A stretch of DNA of 64,000 bases, from positions 44,871 through 108,870 of the forward strand of contig JBGCFI010000076.1 of NCBI GenBank assembly GCA_045106855.1, read 5' to 3'. This document shows, piece by piece, positions 56,824 to 64,000 of the stretch (the first letter of the stretch is position 1; every line of letters starts with the position of its first letter). The stretch is from Granulosicoccus sp045106855 (GTDB lineage Bacteria; Pseudomonadota; Gammaproteobacteria; Granulosicoccales; Granulosicoccaceae). The position numbers were made by a program, and so were the translations under genes. The notes under the pieces were generated by a model, which worked only from the letters and a program-made list of their open reading frames with translations, had not been told where the DNA came from and did no database searches.

Positions 56824-58787
56824 TTTTTACGCTCTTGATCAATCAGGAGTTTAACAAACGCTGGATCGCTCCAAATACGCTCACCAAACAATTGGGCACC
56901 TTCCAGGCTCCAGTGACCATAATCGGTATATAGAATGTTGCTGTCAGCATCAATCACATCGCAGCTTGATGGCAACGACGTGCAAAGATACGGCAGCTTA
57001 TCCACGTAAGGCAGACCAAAAGATTCAGTTAACGCTTTAAGTTCATTGTTCAACTGATCCAGCGCGGTGTTTCGATTGTTGGACAATATTGTACCGATGG
57101 ACGCTGCCAGACCATGCTTGAGTAAAAACGACGGTACATTTTTATACTCTGCGGTTCGTCCCATCACGATAACGCGGTTATCACGTGATATCAGGTAATT
57201 GGTAAAGGCTGGCAGGTAGGCAAACGTATTTTTCTGCCAACGAGTGGAGAGCGCGACATGCGTTGCATCATCAAGAAGACGGGATGATTTAACAAATTCG
57301 AAATGCTCACGGCAACGTTGCTGTACCTGTTCAGGTTCTTCTGTTACGCCATCGTCGACAAACAGGTACAGACACACATCATCAATCTCCAGACGTCTCA
57401 CTGACACAGTTTGTGGCACAGGGTTACTCAGATAAAGCGCGTTGAAGCCGTCAGTAGCATGAGAATCGCCCATCACCAGCAACCTGATCAATCGCCCATC
57501 ATCGAATGGCATGTTAGAGACAGAATCTGTCGTCTCAATGTATGTGCGGCGAATGAGCTGTTTGGCTTCAATATCTCCAATTGCTGCAATAACGTTCCCA
57601 TCGAAACGAGTTCGCCAACCGTCATTGCTATAGGCATGAACCGACGCCACCAGGACGATCAACGGCAAGGCCAGCCACAATGCCCCGCGTCGCAAACTCC
57701 CGGGCCGTCTCTTTTTTAATGGCGCTCTGAATCGATTTTCGATCATGTAGTGCAAGGCGATTGCCAGAGTAAAGGTAAACAGCAGAAGTACCAGTCGCGT
57801 TTTTCCGACAACAACATTCTGGAAACTGATGTGCTTGTAGAAAACAACGACCGGCCAATGCACCAGGTACAACGAGTAGGAGATCCTGCCCAGGAACACA
57901 CTGATCGGATTACGCAGCAAATAACCCAACACCGGACTTGTTCCAAAAGCGATGAGTAGTGCTGTAGAGACACAAGGCAGTAACGCGTTAACATCCGGAT
58001 ACGGCGTATTTTTATCAAATGTTGTAAAATCGAAATAGGCTATTGCAAGGCCGAGCGCTACCATCAACTCATTCCAACGGGCGCCGCGCCAACGTGCCAG
58101 CGGCAGCAGCGCAAGTACTGCGCCGGCTGCAAACTCATAAACCCTGAATGGCATGAGAAAGAAAGTAGCTTCAGGAATATGAGCGGTACCCAGCCTTGCC
58201 GCTGCCAGACTGATAAGAAACAGCACCACGAAAACTACACCGATAAACCTGGCAGGACGGCCACGCATGAAAAATATCAACGCGGGCCATAGCAGATAAA
58301 ATTGTTCTTCGATACTCAGTGACCAGGTATGCAACAAGGGTTTGAGCTCTGCTGTTGCATCGAAGTAGCCGGACTCTAACCAGAAATAGACATTGGAAAT
58401 CGATAACATTGATGCTATCGAGGCACCGCTGACGCGTTGTAAATGTGAGGGGTTCAGAAAGATACCAGCGACAATAAACGTCATCACAAGTGTTGCAATA
58501 AGCGCTGGCGCCAAACGCCGTATACGTCGAATGTAAAAGCGCTTGAAACTAAAGGTATCCTGACTTATCTCAGTCAACAGTAGTCGTGTGATCAGAAACC
58601 CGCTCAGGACAAAAAAAACGTCCACACCGGCAAAACCACCCGGGATGGCCTCAAACTCGAAGTGATAGAACAGCACACTGAGCACGGCAATGCAGCGAAT
58701 GCCTTCTATGTGCGTTTCATAGTGAGTAATTCGGGAGTGAGTATGATCGTGCTGGCGGCACGATTCACTTCGCAAAGCGCTAACCAT
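56820..58787 (-). CDS. Acyltransferase-3/SGNH O-acetyltransferase (OafA type)
   Basis: A membrane enzyme of about 655 residues from ATG 58787 (SD AGGAC). The first ~370 residues are a ten-helix acyltransferase-3 domain (EGIRCIAVLSVLFYHF and FFVLSGFLITRLLL carry the catalytic His and the R/K region). The last ~250 are a periplasmic SGNH domain with MGDSHATDGF and the terminal DYGHWSLEGA. Such proteins O-acetylate LPS O-antigen or other surface glycans. The frame is open to 58823, where it would overlap folA by 14 bp. Confidence 0.88.
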   Translation of the reverse strand: MVSALRSESCRQHDHTHSRITHYETHIEGIRCIAVLSVLFYHFEFEAIPGGFAGVDVFFVLSGFLITRLLLTEISQDTFSFKRFYIRRIRRLAPALIATLVMTFIVAGIFLNPSHLQRVSGASIASMLSISNVYFWLESGYFDATAELKPLLHTWSLSIEEQFYLLWPALIFFMRGRPARFIGVVFVVLFLISLAAARLGTAHIPEATFFLMPFRVYEFAAGAVLALLPLARWRGARWNELMVALGLAIAYFDFTTFDKNTPYPDVNALLPCVSTALLIAFGTSPVLGYLLRNPISVFLGRISYSLYLVHWPVVVFYKHISFQNVVVGKTRLVLLLFTFTLAIALHYMIENRFRAPLKKRRPGSLRRGALWLALPLIVLVASVHAYSNDGWRTRFDGNVIAAIGDIEAKQLIRRTYIETTDSVSNMPFDDGRLIRLLVMGDSHATDGFNALYLSNPVPQTVSVRRLEIDDVCLYLFVDDGVTEEPEQVQQRCREHFEFVKSSRLLDDATHVALSTRWQKNTFAYLPAFTNYLISRDNRVIVMGRTAEYKNVPSFLLKHGLAASIGTILSNNRNTALDQLNNELKALTESFGLPYVDKLPYLCTSLPSSCDVIDADSNILYTDYGHWSLEGAQLFGERIWSDPAFVKLLIDQERKN

Positions 58788-58809
58788 CTTGTCCTGTCTG
58801 CTTAGCGAT

Positions 58810-59328
58810 TCAAGCCTTTTCAAGCACCCAGTAGGTCACCGGATATCCGCCAGTGTTTTGGACATCCTGAACATCTTCGGACACAATCTGCCAGTCATCC
58901 CACTCGAAACTGTCCAGCCAGGTATCGCCTTCAAACGCATGGTCAATGACTGTCAGATACAGACGTTTTGTGATAGCCATGGCATCCCGACAGAGCCCTG
59001 CCCCACCTATAACCATCATCTCATCAGCTGGCGTACTTGCCGACAAACAAACCTGCCTCGCGATTTCCAGCGCACTATCAAGATCATGAGCTACGACAAC
59101 ATTCTCAGCCGCCCAGTCGCTACTGCGCGTTACTACAATGTTGGTGCGCCCGGGAAGCGGTTTACCCATAGACTCGAAGGTCTTGCGTCCCATAATCACA
59201 GGTTTTCCCATTGTCACACGCTTAAAGTAAGCCATCTCTCCGGGTACGTGCCAGGGCATTCCACCAGCTTTGCCGATCAGTCGGTTTTTGTCCATCGCCA
59301 TCATCATGGCAATTGCAGGTTGGGTCAT
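58810..59328 (-). CDS. folA: Dihydrofolate reductase
   Basis: A 172-residue NADPH-dependent DHFR. The NRLIGKAGGMPWHVPGEMAYFK region carries the M20 loop and active-site Trp; MGRKTFESMGKPLPGR binds NADPH, and MVIGGAGLC is the second glycine motif. The catalytic acid at the E. coli Asp27 position is Glu31 here, a form normal in eukaryotes but less common in bacteria. It follows apaH in many gammaproteobacteria, as nearly here. Confidence 0.95.
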   Translation of the reverse strand: MTQPAIAMMMAMDKNRLIGKAGGMPWHVPGEMAYFKRVTMGKPVIMGRKTFESMGKPLPGRTNIVVTRSSDWAAENVVVAHDLDSALEIARQVCLSASTPADEMMVIGGAGLCRDAMAITKRLYLTVIDHAFEGDTWLDSFEWDDWQIVSEDVQDVQNTGGYPVTYWVLEKA

Positions 59329-59641
59329 AGTGCTTGATCGTTCCTTGCTTAATCATCCATTGAAGCGTATCCGTAAACTTAAGAATACAAGTCGTCAGGT
59401 AGGCTTCTCACCGTGTCAAGAATAGCAGTTAAGGCCTGCCTTGAATAAGAATGCGGCTGATTGCGACAGCGGCTTCTTAATATTTGTATTCCTATAGGGC
59501 TCGAACTTATATATCCCTGCCTGACGAGAACACATCCGGCTCGCGAAGGTTGGTGGCTGACTGCTGTAAACTGAACAAAGATGTCCAATACATCCTGGTA
59601 TCCAACGAATTTCCCACCCCGTAGAGGTCGAACTATTGAGC
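59329..59641. other. Intergenic region between folA and the hotdog-like gene
   Basis: These 313 bp hold no supported gene; open frames on both strands have no conserved motif. The folA promoter should lie at the low-coordinate end and the promoter of the plus-strand gene near 59.5-59.6 kb, but no -35/-10 pair stands out. AGAGG at 59623-59627 could serve as the ribosome-binding site of the next gene, though 14 nt from its ATG. Confidence 0.4.
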
Positions 59642-60142
59642 ATGTCAAAGGCAGACAGTACCCCGGCTGAGACCAGCGGCATCAAGCTTTTGCGAATCTG
59701 GAACCGGTGTGCAGGACTACCCTTGGGCAACCGGTTGTTTAGTCGAATACTGGGGAAGGTCATACCGTACACAGGTTCAATACATGCGCGTGTGGACCAC
59801 CTTGAACCAGGGCATGCGATTGTCGTTTTGCCTGACAGACGCCGTGTGCGCAATCATCTTAATTCAGTCCACGCCATTGCCCTGGCTAATATGGCTGAGC
59901 TATCAACAGGCCTTGCGATGATCTCTGGTTTGCCAGCTGGTATGAATGCCATCCTGGTGGGATTGAACGTCAGTTACGAAAAAAAGGCACGCGGTGAACT
60001 GCGCGCCGAATGCAAGTGCTCTGTTCCCGACGGCGATGATCGTCACGAGGTGGCCATCGATACCGAAATCCGGGATCTGGCCGGGGATGTGGTAACCCGG
60101 GCAACCGCTACCTGGTTAGTCGGCCCGATAAAGGACAGGTGA
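59642..60142 (+). CDS. Hotdog-fold (PaaI-like/DUF4442) protein
   Basis: A protein of 166 residues. HARVDHLEPGHAIVVLPDRR, NHLNSVHAIALANMAELSTGLAM and a closing ATATWLVGPIK form the pattern of the YiiD/DUF4442 hotdog thioesterase-like family, which acts on or binds acyl-CoA or acyl-ACP thioesters. The HxxxxxN/E catalytic arrangement fits NSVHAIALANMAE. No partner gene indicates a substrate. TTG 59636 is also possible as start. Confidence 0.75.
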   Translation: MSKADSTPAETSGIKLLRIWNRCAGLPLGNRLFSRILGKVIPYTGSIHARVDHLEPGHAIVVLPDRRRVRNHLNSVHAIALANMAELSTGLAMISGLPAGMNAILVGLNVSYEKKARGELRAECKCSVPDGDDRHEVAIDTEIRDLAGDVVTRATATWLVGPIKDR

Positions 60143-60211
60143 GCACACAATGCGCCTGCTAAGTAATCACCAGACACGCTGATGCTTACATCATTGGTAT
60201 TTTAAATCGGC

Positions 60212-60230
60212 AACACCATGGTGTTTTTTT
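60212..60230 (+). terminator. Possible intrinsic terminator
   Basis: AACAC-CATG-GTGTT followed by a run of T lies 70 bp after the hotdog-like gene. The stem is only five base pairs, so termination would be weak. Confidence 0.4.
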
Positions 60231-60476
60231 AATTTCTCTCAATGCGAACGATGAACTCATCTGTCCCACGCAAGGCAGGCTTTCATCGGGGGAAAATATG
60301 CCACCTACCACTACTAAGCCACCACCCACAATAAGCCCCAGTCAGCGTATTTCATCAGTAAGAAGTACCCATGACTATTCACCTACTTGTTTGACGAACC
60401 CGCTAAAACCCATCTGCTTACTCCATCAAAGCCCTGGCGCCTGATCAGTCACCACCACGCAGTCATTGCTCTGGCC

Positions 60477-60504
60477 GGGCGGCCCTACCCGGGCGGCCCT
60501 ACCC
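60477..60504. repeat. 14-nt tandem repeat, two copies
   Basis: The unit GGGCGGCCCTACCC occurs twice without a gap (60477-60490 and 60491-60504). It lies just 3' of the IS91-type transposase relic, close to another 14-nt tandem array at 60672-60727. Confidence 0.9.
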
Positions 60505-60529
60505 GCCTCCTCACTGGCTGGACATGTTT

Positions 60530-60968
60530 GCGCGGTGGGCGCTTAGCGTCCCGCATCAGGCCCCGTGGCTATCCGATACGTGATCGAGTGGCCTTGCAGC
60601 TGTTGCAAAGTAGCACTCTCCACATCTTCCAATGCCAAGTTCAGGTGATCACTGTACTTATCTCGGGCCAACCATCCCTCGCCAACCATCCCTCGCCAAC
60701 AATCCCTCGCCGGGCACCCCTCGCCGGGCGCTTCCCGACGTTCCGGGTACTGGGCAGCTCGCTAGCTGATCGTAGCGGCCAACGCATTGAGCTCTTTACT
60801 CCTGGGGGCATTGACCCGATGAAATCTCAGATCTGCATTGTTCTTGAGCGAAAAGACGCTATCAATAATTAGCACATGAAAATGTAGATTCAGATTCAAT
60901 GCCGGGCCAAAGCGCTGGTTCAATGTCACTGCACCTGTATGAGCCTGCAAAATTCGTGATTTCCTCAT
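60530..60968 (-). pseudogene. IS91-family transposase relic interrupted by tandem repeats
   Basis: Minus-strand translation from 60968 gives QAHTGAVTLNQRFGPALNL, then HFHVLIIDSVF and RFHRVNAPRSKELNALAATI, up to a stop at 60762. Beyond the 14-nt repeat array, another frame continues DHLNLALEDVESATLQQLQ then GHSITYRIATGPDAGR. Together these are an IS91 (Y2) transposase minus its N-terminus and broken by frameshifts. The gene is dead. The copy at 29.9-30.1 kb covers the same C-terminal part, but the DNA is clearly diverged. Confidence 0.7.
60672..60727. repeat. 14-nt tandem repeat, four copies
   Basis: Units are CCATCCCTCGCCAA at 60672-60685 and 60686-60699 (identical), then CAATCCCTCGCCGG (60700-60713) and GCACCCCTCGCCGG (60714-60727). 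The last two diverge at 3-5 positions. As 14 is not a multiple of three, each copy shifts the reading frame of the transposase relic in which it lies. Confidence 0.9.
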
Positions 60969-61465
60969 CTGTCAATGGCTTTGCCATCATGATCATCCAG
61001 GACGAATTGGGCCCGATCTTTATTCCATCTCTATATGATTCCAATTTAGATCTTGTGTGCGAAATTTCCTTACCAGATATTTTGGGGTAACCGGCGACCC
61101 CTTTCCTGGCGACCCCATGGCAATCTTTACAGGTTTGATTCTATCTCGCTTCTCCTAATTCGATATTCCCACTTAGTGCTTCGCTTCCCGTCGACATATC
61201 ATCGTTAGTCTGCTTGTCGCTACCTATCGCACAACCGAAATAGCCCAATTGAAGAAAAAGGAACAATAAATATCCAGACGATCCAGTTACCATAATTTCT
61301 AGCCGTAACATTGATGTCCTTGGGACTATTGAATATAAATTTTGTATTGGCCAGAAGCAATTTCTGAAATCCGCAATTTCAGAGCAAGGGGCTGCATGTA
61401 GTTCTATATAGGGAATCGTATTAAAGCCAGCAAACTTTCCTGCATCAACCAGGGCACCAAACAGC
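60969..61465. other. Low-content stretch before the spondin gene
   Basis: No gene could be supported in these ~500 bp. It contains the upstream continuation of the transposase relic on the minus strand without clear protein similarity, and AT-richer DNA from 61150 on. Short frames here lack motifs and start sites. Confidence 0.4.
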
Positions 61466-62137
61466 TTAATGCTGACGAGTTATTGAGATACTTCCGAATC
61501 TCATCAAGCCTTGGTTGTTCAAGAAATGTTCAGTGGAAAGCAATCGTATTGACTCGCGTGGCTGTGTATCTTCATTATCAGACTTGAAAGTCACACCACT
61601 ATCCGTCCCTGCATCCCAAACCCAAAGAGGTAAATTAATTTCGTCGACCCACTCACCATCAGAGAACAACGACACTCCAGATACCCCGGTAAACCAATCA
61701 GGACTTGGTGCCAGCATAGTAATTACAGACAGCAAGGGATGATCCGTTGTTGAGGTAAAGGTTGTAGATATCTTGCCAGGCACCTTCTTTATTCCATCAG
61801 CCATGACAACAGTGCCTACTCGTTGCTTTCGCCCCAACTCTTCAAATTGAGCTCTCAGTATCCCAAAACGACCGTTTTCAGCCACGAGTTCAAGACCTGA
61901 CGATGCCGTCGCGCCATCTTCAAACAATCGGTAGCGATCTTGATGGGTTAAACCAATCAATGAGGACATATGTGCGCCATCAGGAAACTCGAAGGGCGCA
62001 AGGTTCTGACTCCATTCAATACTAAGATCCATTTTATAAGTAGCTTGTTGGGATGCAGCATTAACAGCTCTAAAACTACTTGCCACTAATAAAAACAAGA
62101 AAATACATAGACACGCCTGACGCCTAAATTCACACAT
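61466..62137 (-). CDS. Secreted spondin-N-domain protein
   Basis: About 223 residues from ATG 62137, which has TGGAGA upstream; the frame is open to 62215. A signal peptide (CLCIFLFLLVASSFRAVNA) precedes a spondin-N domain: YKMDLSIEWSQNLAPFEFPDG, HMSSLIGLTHQDRYRLFEDG, MLAPSPDWFTGVSGVSLF and WDAGTDSGVTF are conserved, including the metal-site acidic residues. In animals the domain occurs in F-spondin; bacterial versions are exported and of unknown role. The gene stands alone in the second decayed region. Confidence 0.75.
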   Translation of the reverse strand: MCEFRRQACLCIFLFLLVASSFRAVNAASQQATYKMDLSIEWSQNLAPFEFPDGAHMSSLIGLTHQDRYRLFEDGATASSGLELVAENGRFGILRAQFEELGRKQRVGTVVMADGIKKVPGKISTTFTSTTDHPLLSVITMLAPSPDWFTGVSGVSLFSDGEWVDEINLPLWVWDAGTDSGVTFKSDNEDTQPRESIRLLSTEHFLNNQGLMRFGSISITRQH

Positions 62138-62347
62138 TGGATTCTCCAGTAATTTTTCCATTTGAGTAGATGTCAATGATGTCGAACACAAGACATTTTC
62201 AATAGCTGTTTTCATACACTTTCTGGCACATCAGCTGCCAATAAATCTATATTGATACACATCCAATCACTTGATTTACGTTGTGAATCCCGCCTGCAGC
62301 ATTCAGATGAAATCAAGGCTGACACGCTAGTCACAGCAATTCGCCCA

Positions 62348-62560
62348 TTATCCTGCATCAACACGAATACCATGTTCAAGTTCTACATTCTCGGGTTGCT
62401 CGAACCTTGGCTCCATAAAATTGAACATCGCATCAGTGACATCAAAAACGTATACATCAGGGTCTTTTTCTGCCTTCCTTTAGTCTACGCGCTTCTTTCG
62501 GACATTCTTTGGGGTATCGATGAAATGAACTTCAGGCCCAATAGGACCGAAACCATCTAA
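62348..62560 (-). pseudogene. P-loop kinase-like (AAA_33/zeta-toxin-like) pseudogene, C-terminal part
   Basis: Minus-strand reading gives EVHFIDTPKNVRKKRVD, an in-frame TAA, then RKAEKDPDVYVFDVTDAMFN and FMEPRFEQPENVELEHGIRV up to a stop at 62348-62350. This matches the C-terminus of a family of small ATP-binding kinase-like proteins that read ...HFLDVP...RV.QRNAEK...FEVTDAMFDFMEP. The TAA is one change from CAA (Gln, expected there). The P-loop half is absent, so the gene is inactive. Confidence 0.6.
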
Positions 62561-63031
62561 AGTCCTTTTCGGACCTGGGATGGTCACAATGGGACCAACT
62601 GACGTCCAAATAAGAAATTAGGGCATAAACATCAACAAATTAGACTCTCTAATTTGTGATCATCTGGAGTCCAGCATGACGATCGCGATATGTCGGCCTC
62701 ATTCAGCTAGAATATCTAAGCGGACATTTATTGACGTCAGCTTTTGTTCTGGAATCGGCCCATTCCGGCCGTTGTCCATGATTTTAGATCTGGTTTTCAC
62801 TGTACCTTGCCAACGGCGATAATCAGCTTGAACCGGACATACGACAGAGTTCATTTCGGTGATATGTTTCAATATGAAGTGTTGTTTTGCATCATACTGA
62901 CTGCGAAGTCTAATGTAGGCTTGCCAGTTATCTTTCAACAATATTTGGATCCTTTCCTTTCAGCTCCATAGAAATACATAGTCTTCATAACTACAATGAC
63001 ATAGAGTAGTCGACACTCCGTAAATTGAAGC
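62561..63031. other. Intergenic region between the kinase relic and the DUF924 gene
   Basis: About 470 bp without a convincing gene. Overlapping open frames of 75-80 codons on both strands (62699-62971) have no recognised motif and no ribosome-binding site. The DNA is AT-rich from 62900 on, where the DUF924 promoter may lie. Confidence 0.4.
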
Positions 63032-63568
63032 ATGGATATCAAAAGTATGAACAGTGTTATCGATTTTTGGTTCAATACCCTAAAACCTGCAGACTGGTAT
63101 AAAAAATCAGATGAACTGGATGCTCGAATCAAGAAATTATTTATACAAACTTATCGTCAAATCGTGGCCGGTGAAACTTCTCATTGGAGGGATGTCCCGG
63201 ACGGAAGACTGGCTGAAATTATTGTACTCGATCAATTTACTCGTAATATGTTTCGCGGGACACCAGAGTCATTTAACTCTGATCCGTTAGCTCTAGCGCT
63301 AGCTCAAGAAGCTGTAAGATGTGGAAGTGATCAGAATTTTGAGGACACGAAACGCTCATTCATCTACATGCCATATATGCACAGCGAGTCACGTGTAGTT
63401 CACGAACAAGCAATTGAACTCTTCAAAGACCTACCTGGATTGGAATACGAAATAAAGCATAAAGAAATTATTGATCAATTTGGTCGCTACCCGCATCGAA
63501 ATGACATACTGGGACGTGTATCGACGGCTGAGGAAATATTTTGGATGAAGGAAAACAAAGGATTTTAA
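63032..63568 (+). CDS. DUF924 family protein
   Basis: A 178-residue, all-helical cytoplasmic protein. VIDFWFNTLKPADWYKKSDELD, LAEIIVLDQFTRNMFRGTPESF, FIYMPYMHSESRVVHEQ and the closing FGRYPHRNDILGR with TAEEIFWM are the DUF924 hallmarks. The function is unknown; the fold is TPR-like. ATG 63047 is an alternative start. Codon use is more AT-rich than the core genes. Confidence 0.9.
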   Translation: MDIKSMNSVIDFWFNTLKPADWYKKSDELDARIKKLFIQTYRQIVAGETSHWRDVPDGRLAEIIVLDQFTRNMFRGTPESFNSDPLALALAQEAVRCGSDQNFEDTKRSFIYMPYMHSESRVVHEQAIELFKDLPGLEYEIKHKEIIDQFGRYPHRNDILGRVSTAEEIFWMKENKGF

Positions 63569-63917
63569 ATCGTGTTTCAAATTTGTGCGTGCTGATTCCA
63601 AATCTAACGAGGCGCATGGAGCTGACAGTTGCGCCGATGCCTATCCGATCCGTTTCCTGCGTCGACCCCAACCCGCCCGCGCCGCACCTACAAGTTACGG
63701 CAAATGTTATTTGTTGAGTTTCGCTTTGAGGATGAACCTGTCAATCGAAAGGTTTGCACTAGCATGAATTTGGTAATTACCTGACCGGCTGGAATGGGCA
63801 CCGACCTGCCAGTTGTTATGCTCTGGGAAGACGGCCTAGAATCGACACTCCCGGCCCAAAGCGGACTAATTGCATATTCCCCGCTTATAGTCTTTCAAAA
63901 ACATGGAAGCGTATTTT
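63569..63917. other. Intergenic region after the DUF924 gene
   Basis: About 350 bp with no supported gene. A 60-codon frame at 63585-63767 lacks motifs. The sequence CCCAAAGCGGAC at 63855-63866 resembles AAGCGGAC at 62707-62714; both lie in non-coding DNA, too short to call a repeat. Confidence 0.4.
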
Positions 63918-64000
63918 ATGGTTGCAGAATTAAAGTGTAGCTATTCGACTATTGATCCCGATGAGTTGATGGCGAAAGTTATTCCTGACTATTCTATTGA
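63918..64000 (+). CDS. Unidentified ORF, 3'-truncated by the window
   Basis: ATG 63918 is preceded by GGAAG at 8 nt and stays open for the 27 codons left in the window (MVAELKCSYSTIDPDELMAK...). An in-frame ATG at 63903 is an alternative. Too little is visible to name a family. Confidence 0.45.
   Translation, partial: MVAELKCSYSTIDPDELMAKVIPDYSI

Noticed and set aside
60477..60727. Possible CRISPR-like array
   Set aside because: The repeats are contiguous 14-nt units without spacers, and no cas genes are present; they are simple tandem repeats.
60387..60872. 161-codon plus-strand open frame
   Set aside because: It lies antisense to the IS91-type transposase relic, which explains the sequence better; its own translation is low-complexity and repeat-driven.
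62252..62560. 102-codon plus-strand open frame with a hydrophobic stretch
   Set aside because: The minus strand of the same stretch reads as a recognisable kinase-like protein end, so the plus frame is a shadow.
62699..62971. Two overlapping 75-80 codon frames on opposite strands
   Set aside because: No ribosome-binding site, motif or family; likely chance in AT-rich non-coding DNA.
62707..63866. AGCGGAC motif in two intergenic spots as a dispersed repeat
   Set aside because: The shared core is only seven or eight bases, not enough to separate from chance.

Overview
The window looks like chromosome of a free-living, Gram-negative gammaproteobacterium. It has LolB, LptD/SurA, MltB/RlpA and Hsp33, and the gammaproteobacterial gene orders lolB-ispE-tRNA-Gln-prs-rplY-pth-ychF, hemA-prfA-prmC, lptD-surA-pdxA-rsmA-apaG-apaH, and dacA-ybeD-lipB-lipA. 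GatCAB is present, unlike in E. coli. Two importers, one sugar-type and one betaine-type, fit a marine or osmotically variable life. Gene order and protein style resemble basal marine lineages such as the Chromatiales/Granulosicoccus area; that placement is an inference.

Layout. 1-3.0 kb: nitrate assimilation (end of a Rieske NirD-like subunit, then NasA). 3.0-10 kb (minus strand): translation and cell-envelope housekeeping around a tRNA-Gln(TTG). 10-13.3 kb (plus): hemA-prfA-prmC. 13.3-17.5 kb: exopolyphosphatase and polyphosphate kinase facing each other, then AcpH. 17.6-20.4 kb: MoeB, a peroxiredoxin-like protein, a siderophore-interacting flavoprotein and a zinc-ribbon membrane protein. 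20.4-25.5 kb (minus): gatC-gatA-gatB, a BASS-like transporter, hslO. 25.6-29.5 kb: slyX, a Rieske-like protein that has lost its cluster ligands, rsmJ, yajQ, a DUF423 protein, pdxH and a DUF1499 protein.

29.5-31.9 kb is a decayed accessory patch: an IS91-type transposase relic, an orphan AT-rich membrane protein, duplicated zinc-ribbon sequences and a gene tail. 31.9-40.2 kb is a carbohydrate-type ABC importer operon (binding protein, two permeases, an argininosuccinate-lyase-like enzyme, MalK-type ATPase) divergent from a large PIG-L deacetylase; this is the best candidate for an uncharacterised catabolic system. 40.2-43.9 kb is a glycine-betaine/proline-type ABC system whose permease carries an unusual N-terminal extension. 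44.2-50.0 kb: lipoate synthesis, cell-wall enzymes and uracil-DNA glycosylase. 50.1-59.3 kb: the lptD operon, an O-acyltransferase and folA.

59.3-64 kb is a second decayed accessory region: a hotdog-like protein, a second IS91-type relic interrupted by 14-nt tandem repeats, a secreted spondin-domain protein, a P-loop kinase-like pseudogene with an in-frame stop, a DUF924 protein and a truncated ORF at the window edge. Homology statements come from motifs and remembered families; no database search was run.
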